NCBI RefSeq assembly: GCF_009709555.1 | Contig: NZ_WJBG01000187.1 | Coordinates: 1 to 64,000, forward strand | Source of the DNA: Streptomyces blattellae | GTDB taxonomy: Bacteria > Actinomycetota > Actinomycetes > Streptomycetales > Streptomycetaceae | DNA: 64,000 bases | Reading direction: 5' to 3' | Part shown: one piece after another, positions 54,299-61,349 of the stretch | How the letters are laid out: each line of letters starts with the position of its first letter | Position numbering within the stretch: the first letter of the stretch is position 1 | Notes under the pieces: generated by a model | Databases searched by the model: none | What the model was told of the DNA's origin: nothing | The model's input: the letters and a program-made list of their open reading frames with translations, nothing else | Made by a program: the position numbers and the translations under genes

Positions 54299-55648
54299 AT
54301 GAAGGTCGCGATACCGGGCCGAGGCTTCATCGGACTGCTGATCGCCCTGGCGCTCGCCGCACTGACCGTCGTGTCGGTGAGCGCCCCGCGCGCCTCCGCG
54401 GCCACGAGCGTCTCGGCCGTAGCCGAAGCACTCAAGGACAACCCCGTCTACGTCGACCCGGCCGCCTCCGCGCAGCTGTCGGCGTCGGACGCGGACACGC
54501 TCGCCGAGCAGATCAAGGACGCGGACAAGCCGCTGTTCGTGGCGGTTCTGCCCGCGGACCAGCCCACCGACAACCTCTTCGAGAACCTGCGCACCGCGAC
54601 GGGCATCACGGGTGCCTACGCGATCCGGGTGGGCGACGACTTCGACGCGAAGGCCGACTCGTCCGTCCTGTCGAACGACGCCGTACGGAACCTCGTCACC
54701 AGCGTGCAGGACGAGCCGAACGCCCAGAGCCAGCTCACCGCCTTCACCGACCGGGCCCTGGCCAACATGGGCGGTTCTGCCCCGTCCTCCTGGGGCTCCA
54801 CCGGCACCGACGACGGCGTTCCGGTCGCCGGGCTGATCACGATCGGCGCGGTGCTGGCGGCCGGCGGCGCGGGCGCGTACTCGCTCGTACGCCGCAACCG
54901 GCTCCGGCACGAGGAGGAGCAGCGGGCCGCACTGGAGAAGCTGCGGGTCGTCGTCGACGAGGACATCACCGCCTTCGGCGAGGAGCTGGACCGCCTCGAC
55001 TTCCATCCGGGGGAGCCCGGCGCGGACGACGCCATGCGGGAGGACTACGAGCACGCGCTCGACGCCTACGACAAGGCGAAGACGCACATGGCGCAGGCGG
55101 AGAAACCCGAGCAGGTCCGTGCCGTCACCCAGTCCCTGGAGGACGGCCGTTTCTCGCTGGCCCGGCTGGCGGCGAGGCGGGAGAAGAGCCCGTTGCCCGA
55201 GCGGCGTCCGCCGTGCTTCTTCGACCCGCGGCACGGCCCGTCCGTCGCCGACGAGACATGGACGCCGTCCGGCGGCGCACCGCGCGAGGTGCCCGTCTGC
55301 GTCGCGGACCGGTCCCGGCTGGCCGACGGCCGCGATCCGATGGTCCGCGAGGTGGACACCGACTCCGGCCGCCGCCCGTACTGGGACGCGGGGCCGGCGT
55401 ACGGCCCCTGGGCGGGCGGCTACTTCGGCGGCGGCATCCTGCCCGGCCTGCTGATCGGCACCATGCTCGGCACCATGATGGCCGCCCCCGCCTACGCGGC
55501 CGACTACGGCTCCGGTTACGGCGACTTCGGCACCGGCGGCTATGAGGGCGGCGACGTCTCCGGCGCCGACTTCAGCACCGACGACTTCTCCGGCGGCTTC
55601 GGCGGAGGGGACTTCGGGGGCGGAGGGGACTTCGGCGGAGGGTTCTGA
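54299..55648 (+). CDS. TPM-domain-like membrane-anchored protein
   Basis: A 449-aa protein. Signal peptide (about 1-35), an extracytoplasmic domain (about 36-165, LSASDADTLAEQIKDADKPL) resembling TPM/DUF477, a transmembrane segment (about 178-197), a charged coiled region (RRNRLRHEEEQRAALEKL), a Cys/His-containing segment (CFFDPRHGP), and a Gly/Asp-Phe-rich tail (GGGDFGGG). Leaderless start. Divergent from the SLATT gene (130-bp gap) and may be functionally linked to it; that is inferred. Molecular role unknown. Confidence 0.75.
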   Translation: MKVAIPGRGFIGLLIALALAALTVVSVSAPRASAATSVSAVAEALKDNPVYVDPAASAQLSASDADTLAEQIKDADKPLFVAVLPADQPTDNLFENLRTATGITGAYAIRVGDDFDAKADSSVLSNDAVRNLVTSVQDEPNAQSQLTAFTDRALANMGGSAPSSWGSTGTDDGVPVAGLITIGAVLAAGGAGAYSLVRRNRLRHEEEQRAALEKLRVVVDEDITAFGEELDRLDFHPGEPGADDAMREDYEHALDAYDKAKTHMAQAEKPEQVRAVTQSLEDGRFSLARLAARREKSPLPERRPPCFFDPRHGPSVADETWTPSGGAPREVPVCVADRSRLADGRDPMVREVDTDSGRRPYWDAGPAYGPWAGGYFGGGILPGLLIGTMLGTMMAAPAYAADYGSGYGDFGTGGYEGGDVSGADFSTDDFSGGFGGGDFGGGGDFGGGF

Positions 55649-55677
55649 ACCGGTCCGGATCCGACGTGCCGCCCAGG

Positions 55678-55713
55678 GCCGGGCCCCGGCGCACATCGGC
55701 GCCGGGGCCCGGC
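55678..55713. terminator. Bidirectional terminator
   Basis: Perfect 15-bp stem (GCCGGGCCCCGGCGC with GCGCCGGGGCCCGGC) and a 6-base loop, between the convergent TPM-like and trypsin genes. Confidence 0.9.
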
Positions 55714-55734
55714 GGGCCGTACGGGAGCGGGAGT

Positions 55735-56517
55735 TCAGAGCGAGGATGCGGCCGAGGCGATCGCGGAGGCGAAGGTGGAGACCTCGGTGTAGACGCCGGG
55801 GGCGTTCGGGCGGGCGCAGCCGATGCCCCAGCTGACTATGCCGACCTGGACCCACGCGTTGGACGCGTCGCGGCGGAACATGGGGCCGCCTGAGTCGCCC
55901 TGGCAGGTGTCGACGCCGCCGGCGGCGTAGCCGGCGCAGATCTCCTCGTTCGCGACGAGGCCGCTGTAGCCGCTGTAGCCGCGGCAGGTGGCGTCACTGA
56001 CGAACGGCACGTTCGCCTTGAGCATGTACCGCTGCTGGCCGCCGTTCTCGGTGGCGGCGCCCCAGCCGGCGACCGTGAAGGTGCCGGTGTTGTACTGGCT
56101 GGTCGTGGCGATGTTCAGCGTGGGCAGGTTGATCGGCTGGGCGAGTTTGATGAGGGCCCAGTCCCTGCCGTTGCCGTTGTAGCCGGGGGCCCGGTAGACG
56201 TACGTCGAGCGGACCTGGACGCGTCCGGAGGTGGACTGCAGGTCCACGACACCGGCGGTGGCGGTGATGCTGGTGTCGGGGCCGGTGGAGCCCACGCAGT
56301 GCGCGGCGGTGAGCACGATCTGCTGGGTGTAGAGCGCGCCGCCACAGCCCATGGAGAGCCGGACCATGAACGGGAACTCACCCTGTGCGGCGCGGGTTCC
56401 GCCGACGACGGGCGCGGGGGCGGCGTGCGCCGCGGACACGGGCTGGAGACTGACGACCGCGAGCACGGCCGCACCGGCGACCGCGCATCTCTTGAGGGCC
56501 TTGAGGAGGTTCTGCAA
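55735..56517 (-). CDS. Secreted trypsin-like serine protease (SprT-like)
   Basis: A 260-aa pre-pro-enzyme very close in sequence to Streptomyces griseus trypsin as I recall it. Signal and short pro-region (LKALKRCAVAGAAVLAVVSL) are followed by mature start VVGGTRAAQGEFPFMVRLS. Triad: His in LTAAHC, Asp in GRDWALIKLAQP, Ser in TCQGDSGGP; the S1 Asp precedes the Ser. Start: the TTG at 56517 aligns with the homologue start and has GGAAGG 7 bases upstream; no ATG or GTG fits. A DasR-box-like sequence lies at 56585-56600. Confidence 0.93.
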   Translation of the reverse strand: MQNLLKALKRCAVAGAAVLAVVSLQPVSAAHAAPAPVVGGTRAAQGEFPFMVRLSMGCGGALYTQQIVLTAAHCVGSTGPDTSITATAGVVDLQSTSGRVQVRSTYVYRAPGYNGNGRDWALIKLAQPINLPTLNIATTSQYNTGTFTVAGWGAATENGGQQRYMLKANVPFVSDATCRGYSGYSGLVANEEICAGYAAGGVDTCQGDSGGPMFRRDASNAWVQVGIVSWGIGCARPNAPGVYTEVSTFASAIASAASSL

Positions 56518-56584
56518 CGTGACGCCTTCCGTGGGGGGTTGGCAATCGACCGCCCCTCGCCGGTTCACCTCAGACGGAGGTGTT

Positions 56585-56600
56585 CCTGGCATGGACCAGT
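56585..56600. promoter_or_regulatory. DasR-box-like (dre) sequence upstream of the trypsin gene
   Basis: On the minus strand ACTGGTCCATGCCAGG matches the dre consensus ACTGGTCTAGACCAGT in 12 of 16 bases and overlaps a TTGACT -35-like hexamer. Tentative. Confidence 0.35.
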
Positions 56601-56700
56601 CAATTCGTGGTTGCTGGATTATGAGGACGCTGCGAGCGCGCACACAAGGACCGAAATCCGGCCAACCACCCAGGGCCCTCCCTCAGTTGCCCCGCCTGCG

Positions 56701-56732
56701 CAGCGCCGGTGAGGCGAGGCTCACCGGCGCTG
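56701..56732. terminator. Terminator after the YceI gene
   Basis: Perfect 12-bp stem (CAGCGCCGGTGA with TCACCGGCGCTG) and an 8-base loop, just downstream of the minus-strand yceI-type gene. Confidence 0.85.
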
Positions 56733-56742
56733 TCGTGGAGGG

Positions 56743-57351
56743 TCACGCGTTCTTGATCGCCGAGATGTCGAAGTTCAGCTTGATCTTGTCGGAGACCAGG
56801 ACGCCGCCGGTCTCCAGCGCCGCGTTCCAGGTCAGGCCCCACTCGGAGCGCTTGATCTCCGCCCTGCCCTCGAAGCCGACGCGCTCGTTGCCGAAGGGGT
56901 CCTTCGCGGCGCCGTTGAACTCCAGGTCGATGGTGAGCGGCTTGGTGACGCCGAGGATGCTCAGGTCGCCGGTGATCCGGTAGTCGTCGTCGCCGAGGGC
57001 CTCCGCCTTGGTGGAGCGGAAGGTCATCGTCGGGAACTCCTCGGTCCTGAAGAAGTCGGAGCTCTTCAGATGTCCGTCGCGGTCCGCGGAACCCGTGTCC
57101 ACGCTGTCCATCTTGACGTCGATGGAGGCCGTTGACCGGGTCGGGTCGCCGCCGTCCAGGTGCAGCGAGCCGGTGAAGTCGAGGAACGTGCCCTTGACGT
57201 TGGTGACCATGGCGTGGCGGGCGACGAACCCGAGCGAGGAATGTGCCGGGTCGATGGCGTAGTCGCCGGTCAGGGCCGCCAGGTCGGCGGTCACCGCGGC
57301 GGTCTCGCCGACGGTCTCGGCGGTGTCGTCCTTACGGCCGAAGATGCCCAT
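56743..57351 (-). CDS. YceI-family lipid-binding-like protein
   Basis: A 202-aa protein. An N-terminal GIFGRKDD and Ala/Thr-rich linker precede the YceI lipocalin-like domain (about 30-202): GDYAIDPAHSSLGFVARHAM, KGTFLDFTGSLHLD, FFRTEEFPTMTFRSTK, GDLSILGVTKPLTIDLEFNG and a DKIKLNFDISAI end. YceI proteins bind isoprenoid-like ligands; the role here is unknown. No signal peptide is visible. AGGAGC precedes the ATG. A perfect palindrome, GTTGAACATTCAAC, sits in its promoter, consistent with MarR-type repression, though no MarR gene is adjacent. Confidence 0.9.
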   Translation of the reverse strand: MGIFGRKDDTAETVGETAAVTADLAALTGDYAIDPAHSSLGFVARHAMVTNVKGTFLDFTGSLHLDGGDPTRSTASIDVKMDSVDTGSADRDGHLKSSDFFRTEEFPTMTFRSTKAEALGDDDYRITGDLSILGVTKPLTIDLEFNGAAKDPFGNERVGFEGRAEIKRSEWGLTWNAALETGGVLVSDKIKLNFDISAIKNA

Positions 57352-57406
57352 GATCTGCTCCTGAGGGGACGGGTCGTGGCTCCGGGCGGAGGCCACGGCC
57401 GATTAT

Positions 57407-57420
57407 GTTGAACATTCAAC
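57407..57420. promoter_or_regulatory. Palindromic operator (GTTGAA-CA-TTCAAC)
   Basis: Perfect 6-2-6 inverted repeat lying between a TTAATC -35-like element and a CATAAT -10-like element on the minus strand, about 56 bp from the yceI-type start. Confidence 0.7.
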
Positions 57421-57691
57421 GAGATTAACGCGGTCGACGGCAGGGCTATTCCGCGCTCCGAGGTACGCTCGACCGGCCGCCGACCGGGTCTGTCGTTTCA
57501 CTCCGGCGATGGCATGTGCCGCACCTGAATGTGAGGCGGCTCTCGGTGACGGCTTTGTGTGATCTCTACAAGCCCGGTCCCCTCTGAGCAGTCGGAAAGC
57601 CTGCACGCCGTCGAGGTTCTGTTCAGGGGCACCAGGAAAACGCGCCGGAGACTGTACGGAGTCAACGGCCCGCTTTCCTTGCTGTCCTTCG

Positions 57692-57697
57692 TAAGGT
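57692..57697 (+). promoter_or_regulatory. -10 element (TAAGGT) of leaderless accB
   Basis: TAAGGT, 6 bases, ATG 57704, no ribosome site. Confidence 0.6.
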
Positions 57698-57703
57698 CGC
57701 TAC

Positions 57704-59299
57704 ATGACCGTTTTGGATGAGGCGCCGGGTGAATCCACGAGCGAGCCGACCGACGCCCGCGGGCGGGTGGCCGAGCTGCACGAGATCCGGGCGCAGGCGG
57801 TGGCCGGACCGAGCGAGAAGGCGACCACGGCGCAGCACGCCAAGGGCAAGCTGACCGCCCGGGAGCGCATCGAGCTGCTGCTGGACGCGGGCTCCTTCCA
57901 GGAGGTCGAGCAACTGCGCCGGCACCGGGCCACCGGTTTCGGCCTGGAGGCCAAGAAGCCGTACACGGACGGTGTGATCACCGGCTGGGGCACGGTGGAG
58001 GGCCGTACGGTCTTCGTCTACGCCCATGACTTCCGGATCTTCGGCGGTGCGCTGGGCGAGGCCCACGCCACGAAGATCCACAAGATCATGGACATGGCCA
58101 TCGCGGCCGGGGCGCCGCTCGTGTCGCTCAACGACGGTGCGGGAGCCCGTATCCAGGAGGGCGTCAGCGCGCTCGCCGGGTACGGCGGCATCTTCCAGCG
58201 CAACACCAAGGCGTCCGGGGTGATCCCGCAGATCAGCGTGATGCTGGGCCCGTGCGCGGGCGGCGCGGCCTATAGTCCGGCCCTGACCGACTTCGTGTTC
58301 ATGGTCCGTGAGACGTCCCAGATGTTCATCACGGGCCCGGACGTGGTCAAGGCGGTCACCGGCGAGGAGATCACCCAGAACGGCCTCGGCGGCGCGGACG
58401 TGCACGCCGAGACCTCCGGGGTCTGCCACTTCGCCTACGACGACGAGGAGACCTGCCTCGCCGAGGTGCGCTACCTCCTGTCGATGCTCCCGCAGAACAA
58501 CCGCGAGAACCCGCCCCGAGTGGACGCGGCGGACGCTCCGGACCGCCGTGGCGACGTCCTGCTGGACCTGGTCCCGGCGGACGGCAACCGGCCGTACGAC
58601 ATGGCGAAGGTGATCGAGGAGATCGTCGACGACGGCGACTACCTGGAGGTCCACGAGCGCTGGGCCCGCAACATCATCTGCGCGCTGGCCCGGCTCGACG
58701 GCCAGGTCGTCGGCATCATCGCCAACCAGCCGCAGACCCTCGCCGGGGTCCTCGACATCGAGGCATCGGAAAAAGCTGCGCGCTTTGTCCAGATGTGTGA
58801 CGCTTTTAACATCCCGATCGTCACCTTCCTGGACGTGCCGGGGTTCCTCCCCGGCGTCGACCAGGAACACGGCGGGATCATCCGGCACGGAGCGAAGCTG
58901 CTGTACGCCTACTGCAACGCGACGGTGCCGCGGATCTCGCTCATCCTGCGCAAGGCCTACGGAGGTGCGTACATCGTCATGGACAGCCAGTCCATCGGTG
59001 CCGACCTGACGTACGCCTGGCCGACGAACGAGATCGCCGTGATGGGCGCGGAAGGCGCGGCCAATGTCATCTTCCGCCGCCAGATCGCCGAGGCCCCGGA
59101 CCCCGAGGCGATGCGGGCCAGGATGGTCAAGGAGTACAAGTCCGAGCTGATGCACCCGTACTACGCGGCCGAGCGCGGCCTGGTCGACGACGTGATCGAC
59201 CCGGCGGAGACCCGCGAGGTGCTGATCCGCTCGCTGGCGATGCTGCACACCAAGCACGCCGACCTGCCCTCCCGCAAGCACGGCAACCCCCCGCAGTAA
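57704..59299 (+). CDS. accB: Acyl-CoA carboxylase beta (carboxyltransferase) subunit
   Basis: A 531-aa carboxyltransferase of the AccD/PccB family. Both acyl-CoA and carboxybiotin binding halves are present: SLNDGAGARIQEGVSALAG, GPCAGGAAYSPALTDF, then TFLDVPGFLPGVDQEHGGII, KAYGGAYIVMDSQSIGAD and the C-terminal helices. With accE downstream it matches S. coelicolor AccB (SCO5535), part of the essential acetyl-CoA carboxylase with a biotin subunit encoded elsewhere. ATG 57704 is leaderless. An unusual AT-rich codon patch lies near 58767-58815. Confidence 0.94.
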   Translation: MTVLDEAPGESTSEPTDARGRVAELHEIRAQAVAGPSEKATTAQHAKGKLTARERIELLLDAGSFQEVEQLRRHRATGFGLEAKKPYTDGVITGWGTVEGRTVFVYAHDFRIFGGALGEAHATKIHKIMDMAIAAGAPLVSLNDGAGARIQEGVSALAGYGGIFQRNTKASGVIPQISVMLGPCAGGAAYSPALTDFVFMVRETSQMFITGPDVVKAVTGEEITQNGLGGADVHAETSGVCHFAYDDEETCLAEVRYLLSMLPQNNRENPPRVDAADAPDRRGDVLLDLVPADGNRPYDMAKVIEEIVDDGDYLEVHERWARNIICALARLDGQVVGIIANQPQTLAGVLDIEASEKAARFVQMCDAFNIPIVTFLDVPGFLPGVDQEHGGIIRHGAKLLYAYCNATVPRISLILRKAYGGAYIVMDSQSIGADLTYAWPTNEIAVMGAEGAANVIFRRQIAEAPDPEAMRARMVKEYKSELMHPYYAAERGLVDDVIDPAETREVLIRSLAMLHTKHADLPSRKHGNPPQ

Positions 59300-59356
59300 C
59301 CCAGCGGACCCTCCGCGCCACCCGCGTGGAAACCTCATCCACGGAGACTGAGACCT

Positions 59357-59548
59357 ATGAGCACCCCTGACATCCGCGTCGAGAAGGGCCACGCCGAGCC
59401 CGAGGAAGTCGCCGCCATCACGGCCATCCTCCTCGCCCGCGCCGCCGCCCAGCCGCCCACCGAGCCGACCCGCCGAGGCCGCGCCAAGGCCGGCTGGCGC
59501 CGCCTGGAGCGCGAGCCGGGATTCCGGGCACCGCACAGCTGGCACTAG
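59357..59548 (+). CDS. accE: Acetyl-CoA carboxylase epsilon subunit
   Basis: A 63-aa protein: IRVEKGHAEPEEVAAITAIL, an Arg-rich linker (PTRRGRAKAGWRRLERE) and a C-terminal PHSWH. This is the epsilon-subunit pattern found only in actinobacteria, which stabilises AccA-AccB complexes. It follows accB by 57 bp and a strong terminator closes the unit. ATG 59357 has GGAGACTGAG upstream. Confidence 0.93.
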   Translation: MSTPDIRVEKGHAEPEEVAAITAILLARAAAQPPTEPTRRGRAKAGWRRLEREPGFRAPHSWH

Positions 59549-59558
59549 CGGGAACGAT

Positions 59559-59593
59559 GACTAAGGGCCCCTCCTGAGGAGGGGCCCTTAGTC
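59559..59593. terminator. Terminator of accB-accE
   Basis: Perfect 16-bp stem (GACTAAGGGCCCCTCC with GGAGGGGCCCTTAGTC) and a 3-base loop, 10 bp after accE. Confidence 0.95.
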
Positions 59594-59595
59594 GT

Positions 59596-59612
59596 GCGCC
59601 CCATAGGGGCGC
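59596..59612. repeat. Common Streptomyces GCGCCCC hairpin repeat
   Basis: GCGCCCC-ATA-GGGGCGC followed by GAGGAACTGCGCGA, a motif scattered through Streptomyces intergenic DNA. It may terminate the cvn operon from the other side. Confidence 0.7.
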
Positions 59613-59688
59613 GAGGAACTGCGCGAACCACCGGCTACCCGCAGACGGCGTACGACCGTCCGAGGCAGCCCAGTGGCCGCCCGACCGC

Positions 59689-60270
59689 CTACCGCAACCG
59701 TGCCATCAACGCATGCTCCACGAGAGTGATCAGCGTCGACTTCGCGTCAGCGCGATGCCGCGCGTCCGTCGTGATGATCGGCGTGTCAGGGCCGATCTGC
59801 AGAGCTTCCCGGACCTCGTCCGGGTTGTACGGCTGCTGTCCGTCGAAGCCGTTGAGGGCGATGACGAACGGGAGCCCGCTGTTCTCGAAGTAGTCGACCG
59901 CCGGGAAGCAGTCGGCGAGACGGCGGGTGTCGACCAGGACGACCGCGCCGATGGCGCCGCGCACCAGGTCGTCCCACATGAACCAGAAACGGTCCTGACC
60001 GGGGGTGCCGAACAGGTACAGGATCAGATCCTGGTCCAGGGTGATACGGCCGAAGTCCATGGCCACCGTCGTGGTGGTCTTGTCCCCGGTGTGGGTGAGG
60101 TCGTCGATGCCCGCCGAAGCGGATGTCATCACGGCCTCTGTGCGCAGCGGGTTGATCTCCGAGACGGCGCCGACGAACGTGGTCTTGCCCACGCCGAAGC
60201 CGCCCGCCACCACGATCTTCGCGGAGGTGGTGGAGCGGGAAGGACCGCCGCTAGAGCTTGCGAAGTCCAC
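59689..60270 (-). CDS. cvnD: CvnD, conservon small GTP-binding protein
   Basis: A 193-aa Ras-like GTPase of the conservon. Seen: P-loop VVAGGFGVGKTTF (about 20-32), switch II GTPGQDRFWFMWDD (about 86-99) and VIALNGFDG in the place of NKxD. GTG 60270 lies within the end of cvnC (20-bp overlap). Last gene of the cvn operon; the set is thought to act as a membrane-linked signalling complex with CvnA sensor kinase. Confidence 0.93.
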   Translation of the reverse strand: MDFASSSGGPSRSTTSAKIVVAGGFGVGKTTFVGAVSEINPLRTEAVMTSASAGIDDLTHTGDKTTTTVAMDFGRITLDQDLILYLFGTPGQDRFWFMWDDLVRGAIGAVVLVDTRRLADCFPAVDYFENSGLPFVIALNGFDGQQPYNPDEVREALQIGPDTPIITTDARHRADAKSTLITLVEHALMARLR

Positions 60271-60832
60271 TGAGCACCCTTTCGAGCAGTGTCACGTCTG
60301 GCTGGCCGCCGGCGTTCTCGTCGCCGCCGGGCTGATGGATGGCGACCAGGCCCGCCTCCGCCAAGTCGGCGACGAGGATCCTGGCCACGCCGAGGGGGAT
60401 CGTGAGGAGAGCCGAGACCTCGGCCACCGACTTGATCTCTCGGCAGAGGTTGCAGATCCGCTGATGCTCGGGCAACTGGCCCTGCATCTGATGCGGCTGC
60501 GCGGTGGTGTGCACCAGTGCCTCGATGGCGAGCTGGTAGCGCGGGCGCGTCCGGCCGCCGGTCATGGCGTACGGGCGCACCAGGGGGTTGTTCGACGCCC
60601 CTGCGGGCGCCTGCTCAGGGGCGCGTCGCTGTGGTTGCACCGGCTGGATGCGCGGCGCGTGCGGCTGGTCGTACGGCCCGGGACCCTGCGGTCCCTGAGG
60701 CGTGTACGGCTGCTGGCGCCGCTGGCTCGGTGCGGAGGGGAAGTTGTACCGGTTCGGCGAACCGTCGTCGTGGCCCTGGCCAGGGCCGTACGACCAGTTG
60801 CCCGAAGACGAACCGCCTGGGGGTGTTGCCAC
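60251..60832 (-). CDS. cvnC: CvnC, DUF742 protein
   Basis: A 193-aa protein. Residues 1-85 are disordered and Pro/Gln-rich; the DUF742 domain follows (RPYAMTGGRTRPRYQLAIE, HQRICNLCREIKSVAEVSAL, GVARILVADLAEAGLVAIH), a winged-helix-like fold. GTG 60832 has AGGAGG upstream. It sits between cvnB and cvnD; its stop overlaps the cvnD start. Confidence 0.92.
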   Translation of the reverse strand: MATPPGGSSSGNWSYGPGQGHDDGSPNRYNFPSAPSQRRQQPYTPQGPQGPGPYDQPHAPRIQPVQPQRRAPEQAPAGASNNPLVRPYAMTGGRTRPRYQLAIEALVHTTAQPHQMQGQLPEHQRICNLCREIKSVAEVSALLTIPLGVARILVADLAEAGLVAIHQPGGDENAGGQPDVTLLERVLSGLRKL

Positions 60833-60925
60833 TTTCTCCTCCTCCGACTGTGCCTGGCACCCATCAGTGTGAGCCGCGTCCCGAAACCTTACGGCCCCGG
60901 GACGCCAAAACGCACCGTCTGACTG

Positions 60926-61348
60926 TTAGTTGAGAAGGCTCCCTTGGAGCTCCGCACGCAGATCAGGGGTCAGGACCGTACCGGCACGGTCCACCAGAAG
61001 CGCCATCTCGTACCCGATGAGGCCGATGTCCGCCTCCGGGTGGGCCAGGACCGCGAGCGACGAACCGTCCGAGATGGACATGATGAAGAGGAATCCCCGC
61101 TCCATCTCCACAACCGTCTGGTTCACGCTGCCGCCCTCGAAGATGCGCGAGGCACCGGCGGTCAGCGAGGTCAGACCGGAGGCGACCGCCGCGAGCTGGT
61201 CGGCGCGGTCGCGGGGAAAGCCTTCGGACATCGCCAGAAGGAGTCCGTCGGCGGAGACCACCACCGTGTGGGACACCCCGGGGGTGTTGTCCACGAAGTT
61301 GGTGATCAACCAGTTCAGGTTCTGTGCCGCCTGGCTCATCGGGCTCAC
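60926..61348 (-). CDS. cvnB: CvnB, Roadblock/LC7 protein
   Basis: A 140-aa Roadblock/LC7-fold protein: AAQNLNWLITNFVDNTPGVS, VVVSADGLLLAMSEGFPRD, QLAAVASGLTSLTAGASRIF, EADIGLIGYEMALLVDR. It usually pairs with the CvnD GTPase. GTG 61348 has AGGAGC 8 bases upstream and starts 1 base after the cvnA stop; ATG 61339 is an alternative. Confidence 0.93.
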   Translation of the reverse strand: MSPMSQAAQNLNWLITNFVDNTPGVSHTVVVSADGLLLAMSEGFPRDRADQLAAVASGLTSLTAGASRIFEGGSVNQTVVEMERGFLFIMSISDGSSLAVLAHPEADIGLIGYEMALLVDRAGTVLTPDLRAELQGSLLN

Positions 61349-61349
61349 A

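Larger units (their letters stand above)
57352..57703. other. 352-bp divergent intergenic region
   Basis: Holds the YceI promoter/operator and, at its right end, the accB -10 box. The middle (about 57440-57680) shows no gene, terminator or clear structure. Confidence 0.4.
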
